Shown here: positions 45,864 through 56,801 of the stretch, in pieces | Layout: each line of letters opens with the position of its first letter | Position numbering within the stretch: the first letter of the stretch is position 1 | DNA from: Pseudomonas sp. B28(2017) | GTDB lineage: Bacteria; Pseudomonadota; Gammaproteobacteria; Pseudomonadales; Pseudomonadaceae | Direction: 5' to 3' | Length of the DNA: 64,000 nt | Assembly: GCF_002113025.1 (NCBI RefSeq) | Contig: NZ_NEJH01000011.1 | Span: 102,986-166,985, forward strand | The notes under the pieces: model-generated | Told to the model about the DNA's origin: nothing | What the model saw: the letters and a program-made list of their open reading frames with translations, nothing else | The model's database searches: none | Position numbers and translations under genes: made by a program

Positions 45864-46618
45864 GGTGCCAACGGCGTGATGGGGAAGTTCATGACGTCCG
45901 GCTTCTGTGGATTCCCGCTGTACGTGAAGTGCCACCACTCGGCCGAATAACCCACAAAGCCCTGTTTTTGCATCGCGTCATTGAGCCGCTGTCGATTCGC
46001 TTTGGCTGTCGCACTGATCTGCGCCGAGTCCGTATGCGCACGCTCATCGAAGCAATCGAAACCGGTGCCCATGTCGAGCGCGCCGTCGTGCCAGCGCTGA
46101 TCGTAAGGTGCGGTGCAATCCACCGGCGTGGCCGAAGGTGTCCAGGTGTCGGCGGGCAGGGCGCCGGGGCCGGTCAGGGTCAGGTCGACAGTGTTGCCCC
46201 GGGAATGATTGGACACCCGGGCTACATAACCCAGGCGCCAGAAGTCTTGCTTGTCGACACGTGGATAGAACTCGGTCTTGAGCGGGTCGCCGGGTTCGGT
46301 GGCAAAGCGGCCCATGTCCGCCACCGCACGCTGGGGTCGATAGCAATCGAACACCTTCAAACCGTAGCCCTCGGTTTCAAGCGTCGCTTGCACCCGGGCC
46401 AGGGCGTTGGCGGCATCCGCCGACAGCAAGCATTCTGCCGCCTCGTAGCCGTCGAGCGGGTGGCCGGTGAAGTTGTGGGCGCTGGCGTAGCGGATGTCCT
46501 GCCTGATGCCCGGGGCAATACTGCGCACATACACCATGTGCCCGGGTTTCGGCTCGTCGGCCATGCACGGCAGGGCAAGGCTCAGGCACAGCATCGACAG
46601 ACAGGGTGAACGAAACAT
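45860..46618 (-). CDS. ddpX: D-alanyl-D-alanine dipeptidase (VanX/DdpX family), exported
   Basis: A 252-residue zinc D,D-dipeptidase. Ligand motifs are SNHSRGNTVDLTL (the SxHxxGxAxD site) and AEWWHF (ExxWH). FDCYRPQRAVADM is another family mark. Unlike cytoplasmic VanX it has a signal peptide (MFRSPCLSMLCLSLALPCMA), resembling periplasmic PcgL. It would split D-Ala-D-Ala released from cell-wall turnover. The chosen ATG has GGAG 9 bases upstream; an ATG five codons earlier is possible. It is coupled to the L,D-transpeptidase. Confidence 0.88.
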   Translation of the reverse strand: MFRSPCLSMLCLSLALPCMADEPKPGHMVYVRSIAPGIRQDIRYASAHNFTGHPLDGYEAAECLLSADAANALARVQATLETEGYGLKVFDCYRPQRAVADMGRFATEPGDPLKTEFYPRVDKQDFWRLGYVARVSNHSRGNTVDLTLTGPGALPADTWTPSATPVDCTAPYDQRWHDGALDMGTGFDCFDERAHTDSAQISATAKANRQRLNDAMQKQGFVGYSAEWWHFTYSGNPQKPDVMNFPITPLAP

Positions 46619-46648
46619 CGGGAACGGCTCCATGCATGACCAGTCGTC

Positions 46649-47641
46649 TCATGATGGCTTGAAACCGTCTGTACCTCCATGAAGTTGTTGATCGGCGTGA
46701 TAGGACGAACGCACCAGCGGCCCCGACGCCACGTTCCTGAAGCCCATGCGCGTGCCTTCCTCGGCGAACCAGGCAAAGGTGTCCGGATGCACGAAGCGTT
46801 GCACCGGCAAGTGACTGCGCGAGGGTTGCAGGTACTGGCCGAGGGTCAGCATGTCAATGTCGTGCTCGCGCATGCGCTGCATGACCTCAATGACTTCCTC
46901 GTCAGTCTCGCCCAAGCCCAGCATCAGACCGGATTTGGTCGGTACGCGGGGCACGGCGAGCTTGAATTTTTGCAGCAGGTCCAGCGACCACTCGAAGTCC
47001 GAGCCCGGCCGCGCGGCCTTGTACAGGCGCGGTACGGTTTCCAGGTTGTGGTTGAACACATCCGGTGGCTCATCGGCGGTGATCGCCAGGGCCACGTCCA
47101 TGCGTCCACGATAATCCGGCACCAGGGTTTCCAGTTGAATGCCGGGGGACAGCTTGCGGATCTCGCGCAGGCAATCGACAAAGTGCCGGGCGCCACCGTC
47201 GCGCAAATCGTCGCGGTCCACCGAGGTGATCACCACGTACTTCAGGCGCAGTTCGGCGATGGCCACGGCCAGGTTCAGCGGCTCGTTGGCGTCCAGCGGC
47301 TTGGGCCGGCCATGGCCGACATCGCAGAACGGGCAGCGACGGGTGCAGATGTCGCCCATGATCATGAACGTCGCGGTGCCACCGGAGAAACATTCACCGA
47401 GGTTCGGGCACGAGGCTTCTTCGCAGACGCTGTGCAGTTTGTGCTTGCGCAACAGTTGCTTGATCCGCTCGACCTCGGGAGAGACCGGCATGCGCACGCG
47501 AATCCAGTCGGGTTTGCGCGGGAACTCATCCGTGGGAATGATCTTCACCGGAATCCGCGCCACCTTTTGCGCGCCGCGCAGTTTGGTGCCGACCTCCACT
47601 TTGGCCAGGCTGTTGCCGGTCGATTCGACAATGGCGTTCAT
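46649..47641 (-). CDS. lipA: lipoyl synthase (probably a second copy)
   Basis: LipA (330 residues) is the radical SAM enzyme that adds two sulfurs to octanoyl groups to make lipoyl cofactors. Both cluster motifs are present: CEEASCPNLGEC for the sacrificial cluster and CTRRCPFCDV (CxxxCxxC) for SAM. PSRSHLPVQRFVHPDTFAWF and GPLVRSSYHADQ are standard. It lies downstream of gcvH and glyA, whose H protein needs lipoate. In Pseudomonas the housekeeping lipA sits with lipB elsewhere, so this is inferred to be a pathway-linked paralogue. Confidence 0.92.
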   Translation of the reverse strand: MNAIVESTGNSLAKVEVGTKLRGAQKVARIPVKIIPTDEFPRKPDWIRVRMPVSPEVERIKQLLRKHKLHSVCEEASCPNLGECFSGGTATFMIMGDICTRRCPFCDVGHGRPKPLDANEPLNLAVAIAELRLKYVVITSVDRDDLRDGGARHFVDCLREIRKLSPGIQLETLVPDYRGRMDVALAITADEPPDVFNHNLETVPRLYKAARPGSDFEWSLDLLQKFKLAVPRVPTKSGLMLGLGETDEEVIEVMQRMREHDIDMLTLGQYLQPSRSHLPVQRFVHPDTFAWFAEEGTRMGFRNVASGPLVRSSYHADQQLHGGTDGFKPS

Positions 47642-47672
47642 CGTTTTTTCCTTGTGCAACAGGACGCGTTAC

Positions 47673-47767
47673 CTGTGGGAGCGAGCCTGCTCGCGAATGC
47701 GGTGTGCCAGCCAGAATTGAAGGTGACTGACACTCCCTCTTCGCGAGCAGGCTCGCTCCCACAAGGG
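47673..47767. repeat. REPIN between glyA and lipA
   Basis: Inverted arms TGTGGGAGCGAGCCTGCTCG and TCGCGAGCAGGCTCGCTCCC around a spacer of about 50 bp. It may separate expression of lipA from glyA. Confidence 0.85.
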
Positions 47768-47782
47768 TTTTGTGTTGTGTAG

Positions 47783-49039
<1,257 letters not shown>

Positions 49040-49068
49040 GGTGTGGTCCTTGTGTGGAGGGGTGGGCT

Positions 49069-49452
49069 TCAGGCGTCGGCGTGGTCTGCGGTCAGGCGCT
49101 CATAGGCGTCCTGATCCAGCAAGTCGCTCAACGCCTCGACATCGAGCGGTTTGAAGCGAAAGAACCAGCCTTCGCCCAAGGGGTCTTCGTTGACCAGTTC
49201 CGGAGTGCTCTCAAGCGTCGCGTTGATCTCGACCACTTCACCGTCCAGCGGCATGCCGATACTGCTGGCGGCCTTCACCGATTCCAGCACCGACACCTCA
49301 GCGCCTGCAGCGAAGGCCCCCAGTTCAGGCACCTGAACGAATACCACATCCCCCAGTGCCTGCTGGGCGAACGCGGTGATGCCGACGGTGACCAGGCCAT
49401 TGCTCTCAAGGCGCAACCATTCATGTTCGACGGTAAAACGCAATTGGCTCAT
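49069..49452 (-). CDS. gcvH: glycine cleavage system H protein
   Basis: GcvH (127 residues) carries the lipoyl arm that shuttles aminomethyl groups in glycine cleavage. The lipoylated Lys is K60 in VLESVKAAS. FTVEHEWLRLE, VGITAFAQQALGDVVFV and LVNEDPLGEGWFFR are typical. It is the first gene after the sigma-54 promoter. The usual gcvP and gcvT partners are not adjacent, so this H protein must work with partners encoded elsewhere or have another role. Confidence 0.94.
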   Translation of the reverse strand: MSQLRFTVEHEWLRLESNGLVTVGITAFAQQALGDVVFVQVPELGAFAAGAEVSVLESVKAASSIGMPLDGEVVEINATLESTPELVNEDPLGEGWFFRFKPLDVEALSDLLDQDAYERLTADHADA

Positions 49453-49511
49453 ATCAACTCCTTATTGTTTTAAGGCTCGAGGCGGGGCGACGAGCGGGGT
49501 TGGAGGAGTGA

Positions 49512-49529
49512 TAGCAAGGGCGGTGCCAA
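49512..49529 (-). promoter_or_regulatory. sigma-54 (-24/-12) promoter of gcvH-glyA
   Basis: On the minus strand TTGGCAC-CGCCC-TTGCTA matches the consensus TGGCAC-N5-TTGCW exactly, with the invariant GG and GC 10 bases apart. It ends about 60 bases before the gcvH ATG. The neighbouring regulator has the GAFTGA motif that contacts sigma-54. Confidence 0.9.
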
Positions 49530-49593
49530 GGTTACTTAGTTCTTATAAATCAATGGCTTGATGGATTTTTGTGATATTCGTGGCATTTCGCTC

Positions 49594-49609
49594 GTATTGA
49601 AATCAATAC
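49594..49609. promoter_or_regulatory. inverted repeat, candidate activator site 1
   Basis: GTATTGA-AA-TCAATAC is a perfect 7+7 bp inverted repeat, centred about 80 bases upstream of the -24/-12 promoter, a usual distance for a sigma-54 enhancer site. Confidence 0.5.
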
Positions 49610-49672
49610 AGACAGGCAAGACCTCGGATGCAGGCACCGCGATTGCTGGCAGGGAAGGGCGTGTCTTGATTC

Positions 49673-49687
49673 CGATACGCTGTATCG
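49673..49687. promoter_or_regulatory. inverted repeat, candidate activator site 2
   Basis: CGATACG-C-TGTATCG is a near-perfect inverted repeat (6 of 7 pairs). It lies about 79 bp from site 1 (centre to centre), between gcvH and the regulator gene. Both sites share ATAC/GTAT arms. Confidence 0.4.
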
Positions 49688-49723
49688 ATTTGCAGACGCC
49701 GAATTCAGCTACGACACAATCCA

Positions 49724-49754
49724 CTGTGGGAGCGGCGGTGCGGCGATCCCACAG
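49724..49754. repeat. degenerate REP palindrome
   Basis: CTGTGGGA..GCGGCGG and its imperfect inverse CGGCGATCCCACAG form a short hairpin just downstream of the gcsR stop. Confidence 0.45.
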
Positions 49755-49779
49755 GGTTCAGGGCTGTCAGGGAGGATCC

Positions 49780-51288
<1,509 letters not shown>

Positions 51289-51356
51289 GACAGGCCTGCA
51301 AGGTTGGCGAACCGAATCAGTATGCCCGGCAAATTTTCAATTTGGCGAGTGTCACA

Positions 51357-52271
51357 TCACGGTTTTGCGGTTTTGCGGGCGCTGGCGGCCAGGTCCTCGA
51401 GGAACGCCTGGAGGATCGGCGGCGGTGCCACGCCGCGTCGGGTGATTACGTCGAACGGCGACTTCAGGCGCAGGCTCGCGGGCGCCAGTTGATGCATCTC
51501 GCCGCTCTTCACCCACTGGCTGGCGAAGTGCTCGGGCAGGAAGCCCACATAGGCGCCGGAGATGATCAGGATGGCCGACGCCTCGATGTTGTCCACGGTG
51601 GCCGCCGCCTTGGTGATACCCAGGTGTTCCAGATCGTATTGCTGCATGTAGCCACGCACGACGATGCGCCCTGCGCCAACCTCTTCGAGCAGTTCGGCAC
51701 CCTCGGCCTGGCTGCCGAACAACGGGTGTCGCCGGCCGCAATACAAGCCCAGGGCTTCCTGGTACAGCGGCGCTTGCAACAGGCCCGGCACATGGATCGG
51801 GAAGTGCCCGATGGCCAGGTGCAAGCGACCGTCGAGCACCCGTTCTTCAAGTTCTGCCGGGGTGCCGACGTATACGTTCAGGTGCACGTCATGCCCGCGG
51901 GAGACAAAGCGTTGGGTGGTGCGCGGAATCGGCGAGTCGGGGTCGGTAATCGTGGTGTCGATGATCCCCAGGTTGAGCTTGCCGCTGATGTGCTGCTTGA
52001 GCACGTCGGCGTCCATGCAGAAATTCTCCACCGCCGACAGCAGGCGCTGGGTGGCTTCATGAATCGCCACGCCTTGTTCGGTCAGGCGAAAGCCGCTTCG
52101 ACCTCGCTGACAGAGTTTGACCCCGAGCCGGGTTTCCAGGTGGGTCATCTGCTCGCTGATGGTCGACTGCCCGGCGTTCAATGCCGCCTGCGCGGCCGAG
52201 AAGCCACCGCAGCGCACAATCGTGGCAAACACCCTGAGCAGTTTCAGGTCGACATCGTGCAGCTGGATCAT
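51357..52271 (-). CDS. LysR-family regulator of the ureohydrolase operon
   Basis: A 304-residue LysR regulator (HTH about 8-66: LKLLRVFATIVRCGGFSAAQ, then GQSTISEQMTHLE). The ligand domain has LHLAIGHFPIHVPGLLQAPL. It is divergent from the ureohydrolase gene with an LTTR-like box between, so it likely controls the operon. It is a paralogue of the regulator at 35759-36664. gcsR follows it on the same strand after 68 bases. Confidence 0.92.
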   Translation of the reverse strand: MIQLHDVDLKLLRVFATIVRCGGFSAAQAALNAGQSTISEQMTHLETRLGVKLCQRGRSGFRLTEQGVAIHEATQRLLSAVENFCMDADVLKQHISGKLNLGIIDTTITDPDSPIPRTTQRFVSRGHDVHLNVYVGTPAELEERVLDGRLHLAIGHFPIHVPGLLQAPLYQEALGLYCGRRHPLFGSQAEGAELLEEVGAGRIVVRGYMQQYDLEHLGITKAAATVDNIEASAILIISGAYVGFLPEHFASQWVKSGEMHQLAPASLRLKSPFDVITRRGVAPPPILQAFLEDLAASARKTAKP

Positions 52272-52302
52272 CTGGGACCTCCGGCATGGGGATGCATCGG
52301 GA

Positions 52303-52318
52303 ATACCGATATGAGTAT
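52303..52318. promoter_or_regulatory. LysR-type box
   Basis: ATAC-N8-GTAT between the divergent lysR and ureohydrolase genes fits the LysR dyad pattern. It lies 32 bases upstream of the lysR ATG. Confidence 0.4.
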
Positions 52319-52422
52319 CTGATGTTTAGCATTTTTTCCACGAAAACCTGCGCCCATAGTCTTTCCAACGGCGGTCGCCTTGCAGTCCGCCAGGCCGATA
52401 ACAAGAAGTGGAGAGGCTAGAA

Positions 52423-53421
52423 ATGTCGAACAACGGTTATGAATCCGGTCGCCTGAACCTGCCATTCGTGGGTCATTGCACCTTTGGCAAATCCCCGGTG
52501 TGCACCGATTGGGATGCACTGGATGCCGACGTCGCGGTGCTTGGCGTGCCCAACGACATGGGCACCCAGTGGCGCTCCGGCGCACGCTTCGGACCACGCG
52601 GGATTCGTGAAGCATCGACGCTGTTTTCCTTCGGCCACGCCGGCGCCTACGATCACGAAGATGACGTGATGTACCTCACTGCATCGGACGTGCGCATGGT
52701 CGACGTCGGTGATGCCGACATCGTCCACACCGACATGGCCACCAGCAACAAGAACACCGAATACGCCGTGCGCAAGATCCTCGATGCCGGCGTGATGCCG
52801 GTGGTGCTCGGCGGCGATCACTCGGTGCACGCGCCAGTGATCAAGGCCTTCGAAGGGCGTGGCCCGATCCACATCATTCACTTCGATGCGCACCTGGACT
52901 TCGTCGACGAACGCCACGGTGTTCGCTACGGCCACGGCAACCCGCTGCGCCGTGCTTCGGAAATGAACCACATTGTCGGCATGACCCAGATGGGCATTCG
53001 CAACGTGTCGTCATCCAACCGCGATGACTATGAGGCCGCCCACGAAGCCGGCTCGAAAATCCTCTCGGTGCGCGACGTGCGTCGCCTCGGCGTCGAGGGT
53101 GTGCTGGCGCTGATCCCGCAGAACATCAACTACTACATCACCATCGACATCGACGGTTTCGACCCGTCCATCGCCCCCGGCACCGGCACCCCGAGCCACG
53201 GCGGCTTCCTCTACTACGAAGTGCTGGAAATCATCCAGGCCCTGGCCAAGCGCAGCAAGGGCAACATCGTCGGCATGGACCTGGTGGAAGTGGCGCCGGT
53301 GTACGACCCGACCGGCATGACGTCGATTCTCGCCGCGCAATTGCTGCTCAACAGCATCGGCTTCATCTTCCATGAGCGGGGCAAGGTGCGGGCGGCCGAA
53401 AGTGAAACCACTGCGGCCTGA
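52423..53421 (+). CDS. arginase/agmatinase-family ureohydrolase
   Basis: A 332-residue binuclear metal hydrolase that would release urea from a guanidino compound. All six metal ligands are present: H133 (GGDHS), D155, H157 and D159 (HFDAHLDF), D242 and D244 (IDIDGFDP). DPSIAPGTGTPSHGG is standard. HFDAHLDF has Leu where agmatinases usually have Thr or Ala, and the N-terminal 30 residues (NLPFVGHCTFGKSPVCTDWD) differ from SpeB and GbuA, so the substrate is probably not agmatine. Start ATG has GGAGAGG 6 bases upstream. The operon continues with ALDH, NCS1 and GMC genes. Confidence 0.88.
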   Translation: MSNNGYESGRLNLPFVGHCTFGKSPVCTDWDALDADVAVLGVPNDMGTQWRSGARFGPRGIREASTLFSFGHAGAYDHEDDVMYLTASDVRMVDVGDADIVHTDMATSNKNTEYAVRKILDAGVMPVVLGGDHSVHAPVIKAFEGRGPIHIIHFDAHLDFVDERHGVRYGHGNPLRRASEMNHIVGMTQMGIRNVSSSNRDDYEAAHEAGSKILSVRDVRRLGVEGVLALIPQNINYYITIDIDGFDPSIAPGTGTPSHGGFLYYEVLEIIQALAKRSKGNIVGMDLVEVAPVYDPTGMTSILAAQLLLNSIGFIFHERGKVRAAESETTAA

Positions 53422-53450
53422 CAGCCATTTCCGATCATCGAAACCAGTGA

Positions 53451-53473
53451 CCCGGCAGGACCTGACTGCCGGG
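53451..53473. repeat. 8-bp hairpin between ureohydrolase and ALDH genes
   Basis: CCCGGCAG and CTGCCGGG with a 7-base loop; no T-run follows. It may stabilise the upstream mRNA part or modulate expression of the next gene rather than stop it. Confidence 0.5.
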
Positions 53474-53487
53474 CAGAGAGAATAAAA

Positions 53488-54999
53488 ATGGACACGATCG
53501 TCAAAAGTTACCTGCAGAAATTCGGCGTCAGCGAAGCCACCCAGACCTTCCTCAGCAAGGTCCAGAAGATGTTCATCGGTGGCGCTTGGGTCGAAGCCAG
53601 TGACGGCCAGACTTCCGAGGTGATCGAACCCTCGACCGAAGGCCTGATCACCCGTATTCCCATGGGCACCACCGACGACCTGGACCGCGCCGTGCAAGCA
53701 GCCCGCGCCCAGTTCGACGGCGGCGCCTGGCGTCAGGCCAAACCGGCCGAACGCGAACGCATGATTCAACGCCTGGCCGACCTGATCGAACAGAACGCTG
53801 CTGAACTGGCGGAAATCGAATCCATCGACATGGGCAAATCGGTTGCCTTCGCCAAGGACGTGGACATCCAGGGCACCGTGGATACCCTGCGTTACTTCGC
53901 CGGCTGGGCCACCAAGCTGCACGGCCGTACCGTCGAACCCTCGCTGCCGGGCAATTACCTGGCCTATACCCGCAAGGAAGCGGTGGGCGTCGTCGGCGCC
54001 ATCGTGCCGTGGAACTTCCCGCTGCAGACCATGGCCTGGAAGCTCGGCGCGGCGCTGGCCACGGGTTGCACCGTGGTGGTCAAGCCTGCCGAGCTGACCT
54101 CGTTGTCGGCCCTGCGCTTCGCCGAGCTGGTGCAGGAAGCGGGCATCCCTGACGGCGTGATCAACATCGTCACCGGGCGTGGCAGCGTGGTCGGTGCGGC
54201 CATGGCCACCCACCCCGGCATCGACAAACTGACCTTCACCGGATCGACCCCGGTAGGCCGTACCGTCGGTCGTGCCGCGCTGGACGAGATGAAGCGCCTG
54301 ACCCTCGAACTCGGTGGCAAATCACCGGTCATCGTCTTCGCCGATGCCGACATCCCGGCCGCCGCCCAGGCGGTCGCCAACGGCGTGTTTTTCAACTCCG
54401 GGCAGGTATGCGACGCCGGTACGCGGGCCTATATTCATAGCAGTGTCTACGACGAATTTCTGCGTGAGCTGATCGCCTACACACGCACCCTGAAAATGGC
54501 CCCGGGCCTGGACCCGGACTGCTTCATCGGGCCGCTGGTTTCGGCCCTGCAAAAGCAGCGCGTGACCGAGTACATCGAAACCGGCAAGGCCGAAGGCGCC
54601 GAGCTGGTCTACGGCGGCCAACCGGTCGATGGCCCTGGCTTCTTCGTCGAGCCGACCATCTTCGCCCATTGCCGCAACGACATGCGCATTGTCCAGGAGG
54701 AGATCTTCGGCCCGGTGCTGGTCACCGCACCGTTCGACGATGAAGAAGAGGCGCTGGCCCTGGCCAACGACTCGCCTTACGGCCTGGCTGCCGCACTGTA
54801 TTCCAACGACCTTGGCAAAGTGCACAGCCTGATCCCGCGCCTCAAGACCGGTTCGGTCTATGTCAACGCCCACGGCACCCTTGATCCGTCGATGCCGTTC
54901 GGTGGCTACAAGCAGTCCGGATTCGGCAAGGACCTGGGCGCCGAGCAGCTCGATTACCTGCTTGAAACCAAGGCAGTCTGGATCACGCTGCCGAGCTGA
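53488..54999 (+). CDS. NAD(P)-dependent aldehyde dehydrogenase
   Basis: A 503-residue aldehyde dehydrogenase. The general base is E274 in LTLELGGKSP and the nucleophile C308 in FNSGQVCDAGTR. GVVGAIVPWNFPLQTMAWKL and the cofactor loop TFTGSTPVGRTVG are regular. C-terminal GSVYVNAHGTLDPSMPFGGY is near the betaine/gamma-aminobutyraldehyde group. The operon context suggests it oxidises an aldehyde made by the GMC enzyme, giving the acid acted on by the ureohydrolase. The order of steps is inference. Confidence 0.92.
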   Translation: MDTIVKSYLQKFGVSEATQTFLSKVQKMFIGGAWVEASDGQTSEVIEPSTEGLITRIPMGTTDDLDRAVQAARAQFDGGAWRQAKPAERERMIQRLADLIEQNAAELAEIESIDMGKSVAFAKDVDIQGTVDTLRYFAGWATKLHGRTVEPSLPGNYLAYTRKEAVGVVGAIVPWNFPLQTMAWKLGAALATGCTVVVKPAELTSLSALRFAELVQEAGIPDGVINIVTGRGSVVGAAMATHPGIDKLTFTGSTPVGRTVGRAALDEMKRLTLELGGKSPVIVFADADIPAAAQAVANGVFFNSGQVCDAGTRAYIHSSVYDEFLRELIAYTRTLKMAPGLDPDCFIGPLVSALQKQRVTEYIETGKAEGAELVYGGQPVDGPGFFVEPTIFAHCRNDMRIVQEEIFGPVLVTAPFDDEEEALALANDSPYGLAAALYSNDLGKVHSLIPRLKTGSVYVNAHGTLDPSMPFGGYKQSGFGKDLGAEQLDYLLETKAVWITLPS

Positions 55000-55010
55000 C
55001 ACTAGCCCTT

Positions 55011-55100
55011 TGTGGGAGCGAGCCTGCTCGCGAAGAGGTCGGCACATCCGACATCTGTGTTGCCTGACCCACCGCTTTCGCGAGCAGGCTCGCTCTCACA
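55011..55100. repeat. REPIN inside the ureohydrolase operon
   Basis: Inverted arms TGTGGGAGCGAGCCTGCTCG and TTCGCGAGCAGGCTCGCTCT lie in the 225-bp gap between the ALDH and NCS1 genes. Confidence 0.85.
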
Positions 55101-55224
55101 GGTTTTGCGTCATTTGCACCATTGGCAAATTTGAAATTCGGGAACGGCAAGGAGGCTCCCGGGCGTCGTTCACCCGAAAGAACGCGGTTATCTCGTCATG
55201 ATCTTCCAACAATAAGAGTCCGTC

Positions 55225-56799
55225 ATGAACACTAACGCCAAGTCCGCCACGAGCGTGTCCACCCTCGACGAAAAATCCGTCGTCGAGGGGCATTCGATCG
55301 ACTTCATCCCCGAGAACGAGCGCACCGACAAACTGTCGAGTCAGGGCCCGTTCTGGTTCCTCGGCAATTTCACCTTCTTCACCATGACCATCGGCTTCGT
55401 TGGCCCGAGCGTCGGCCTGACCGCGCTCTGGACCACGCTCGCCGGCACGCTGGGCATCATGTTCGGCACGCTGTTCATGGCGTTTCACGGCTCACAAGGC
55501 CCGCACCTTGGCCTGCCGCAGATGATTCAGTCCCGTGCGCAGTTCGGTTATCGCGGGGTGATCCTGGTGCTGCTGGCGACGCTGTTCGTGTTTGCCGGCT
55601 TCAACATCGTCAACCTGGTGCTGATGATGCAGGGGCTGCACACGCTGTTCGGGTTCAACCCGGCGGTGATCGCTGTGGCAGTGACCATACCGGCGGCGGT
55701 GCTGGCGATCCTCGGCCATGACTGGATGCACCGCAGCTTCAAATGGGCGTTGTTCCTGTCATTGCCGTTGTATGGCCTGGTGACCGTGGCGGTGTTGATG
55801 GGCTGGGTGCCGGACGCGGCCATGCCGGCGCTGGCGGCGGGCGAAGCGGCCCCGGCGCCACTGGGTTTCAACTGGACCGGTTTCATTGCGCAGTTTGCGG
55901 CGGCCGCCAGTTACAACATCGCCTACGCCCCGTACGTGTCGGACTACTCGCGCTACCTGCCGAAGAACACTTCCAGCGGCAAGCTGATCGCGGTGGTGTT
56001 CCTCGGGGCTTCGCTGTCCGGTGCGTGGATGATCTCCGTGGGTGGCTGGCTGGCCGATCACCTGCACTCCACTGACGTGCTGGTCGCCCTCGGACAAGTC
56101 GGCAACACCGTGTCGCCGCTGGTGGGCACGGCGGTGGTGGTCGTCACCATCCTGGCGTTCCTGCCGGTGATCGCGATGAACATCTACAGCGCCAAGCTGA
56201 CCACGCTGACTTGCGTCGATTCGATCAGGCACATCGAACCAACGCGCAAGGCACGCATTCTGGCCATCGGTTTCGTGATCCTGCTGCAACTGGGCGTGGC
56301 CCTGAGCATCCAGAGTTCCGGCAAAGGCCTGTCGGTGCTGGGGATCTACCTGGTGGTGATGCTGTACTTCCTGGTGCCCTGGACTTCGGTCAACCTCACC
56401 GACTACTTCTTCGTGCGCAAGGGCCGCTATGCCATCCCGCACTTCTTCATGCCCCACGGCAACATCTATGGCAGCTGGGGACTGCGCGGTATCGCAGCCT
56501 ATGCCATCGGTTTTATCTCGATGATCCCGTTCTTCTACATCTTCGATGGCGTTGAACAGCGTGAGGTGTATGTCGGCCCGCTCGCCAAGGCGTTGGGCAG
56601 CATCGACATCGCCTGGCTGGTCGGGCTGATCGTGTCGGGACTGGCGTACTACTGGCTGAGCCGCTCGATCGACCTCAAGCGCGAAGAGGCGGTTATCCAG
56701 CAGATCGAAAAAGCCTCCCCGCAATACACCACCGGCGACACGCTGACCCACAAGCAGCAACCACTGCCGGTATTCACTGAATCGACGGTCGGGAGATGA
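55225..56799 (+). CDS. NCS1-family permease (second copy)
   Basis: A 524-residue inner-membrane carrier, closely related to the protein at 36864-38363: both share GPFWFLGNF, MAFHGSQGP and LPQMIQSRAQFGYRGVIL, and both have PYVSDYSRYLPKNTS. It differs by a small insert (residues about 195-210) and a longer C-terminal tail. NCS1 carriers bring in nucleobase-like or ureide-like compounds. The GMC gene overlaps its stop region, so import and oxidation are tied together. Confidence 0.92.
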   Translation: MNTNAKSATSVSTLDEKSVVEGHSIDFIPENERTDKLSSQGPFWFLGNFTFFTMTIGFVGPSVGLTALWTTLAGTLGIMFGTLFMAFHGSQGPHLGLPQMIQSRAQFGYRGVILVLLATLFVFAGFNIVNLVLMMQGLHTLFGFNPAVIAVAVTIPAAVLAILGHDWMHRSFKWALFLSLPLYGLVTVAVLMGWVPDAAMPALAAGEAAPAPLGFNWTGFIAQFAAAASYNIAYAPYVSDYSRYLPKNTSSGKLIAVVFLGASLSGAWMISVGGWLADHLHSTDVLVALGQVGNTVSPLVGTAVVVVTILAFLPVIAMNIYSAKLTTLTCVDSIRHIEPTRKARILAIGFVILLQLGVALSIQSSGKGLSVLGIYLVVMLYFLVPWTSVNLTDYFFVRKGRYAIPHFFMPHGNIYGSWGLRGIAAYAIGFISMIPFFYIFDGVEQREVYVGPLAKALGSIDIAWLVGLIVSGLAYYWLSRSIDLKREEAVIQQIEKASPQYTTGDTLTHKQQPLPVFTESTVGR

Positions 56800-56801
56800 C
56801 C

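Noticed and set aside
49453..49560. Glycine riboswitch before gcvH
   Set aside because: The transcript leader after the sigma-54 promoter is only about 50 bases and shows no riboswitch-like folding.
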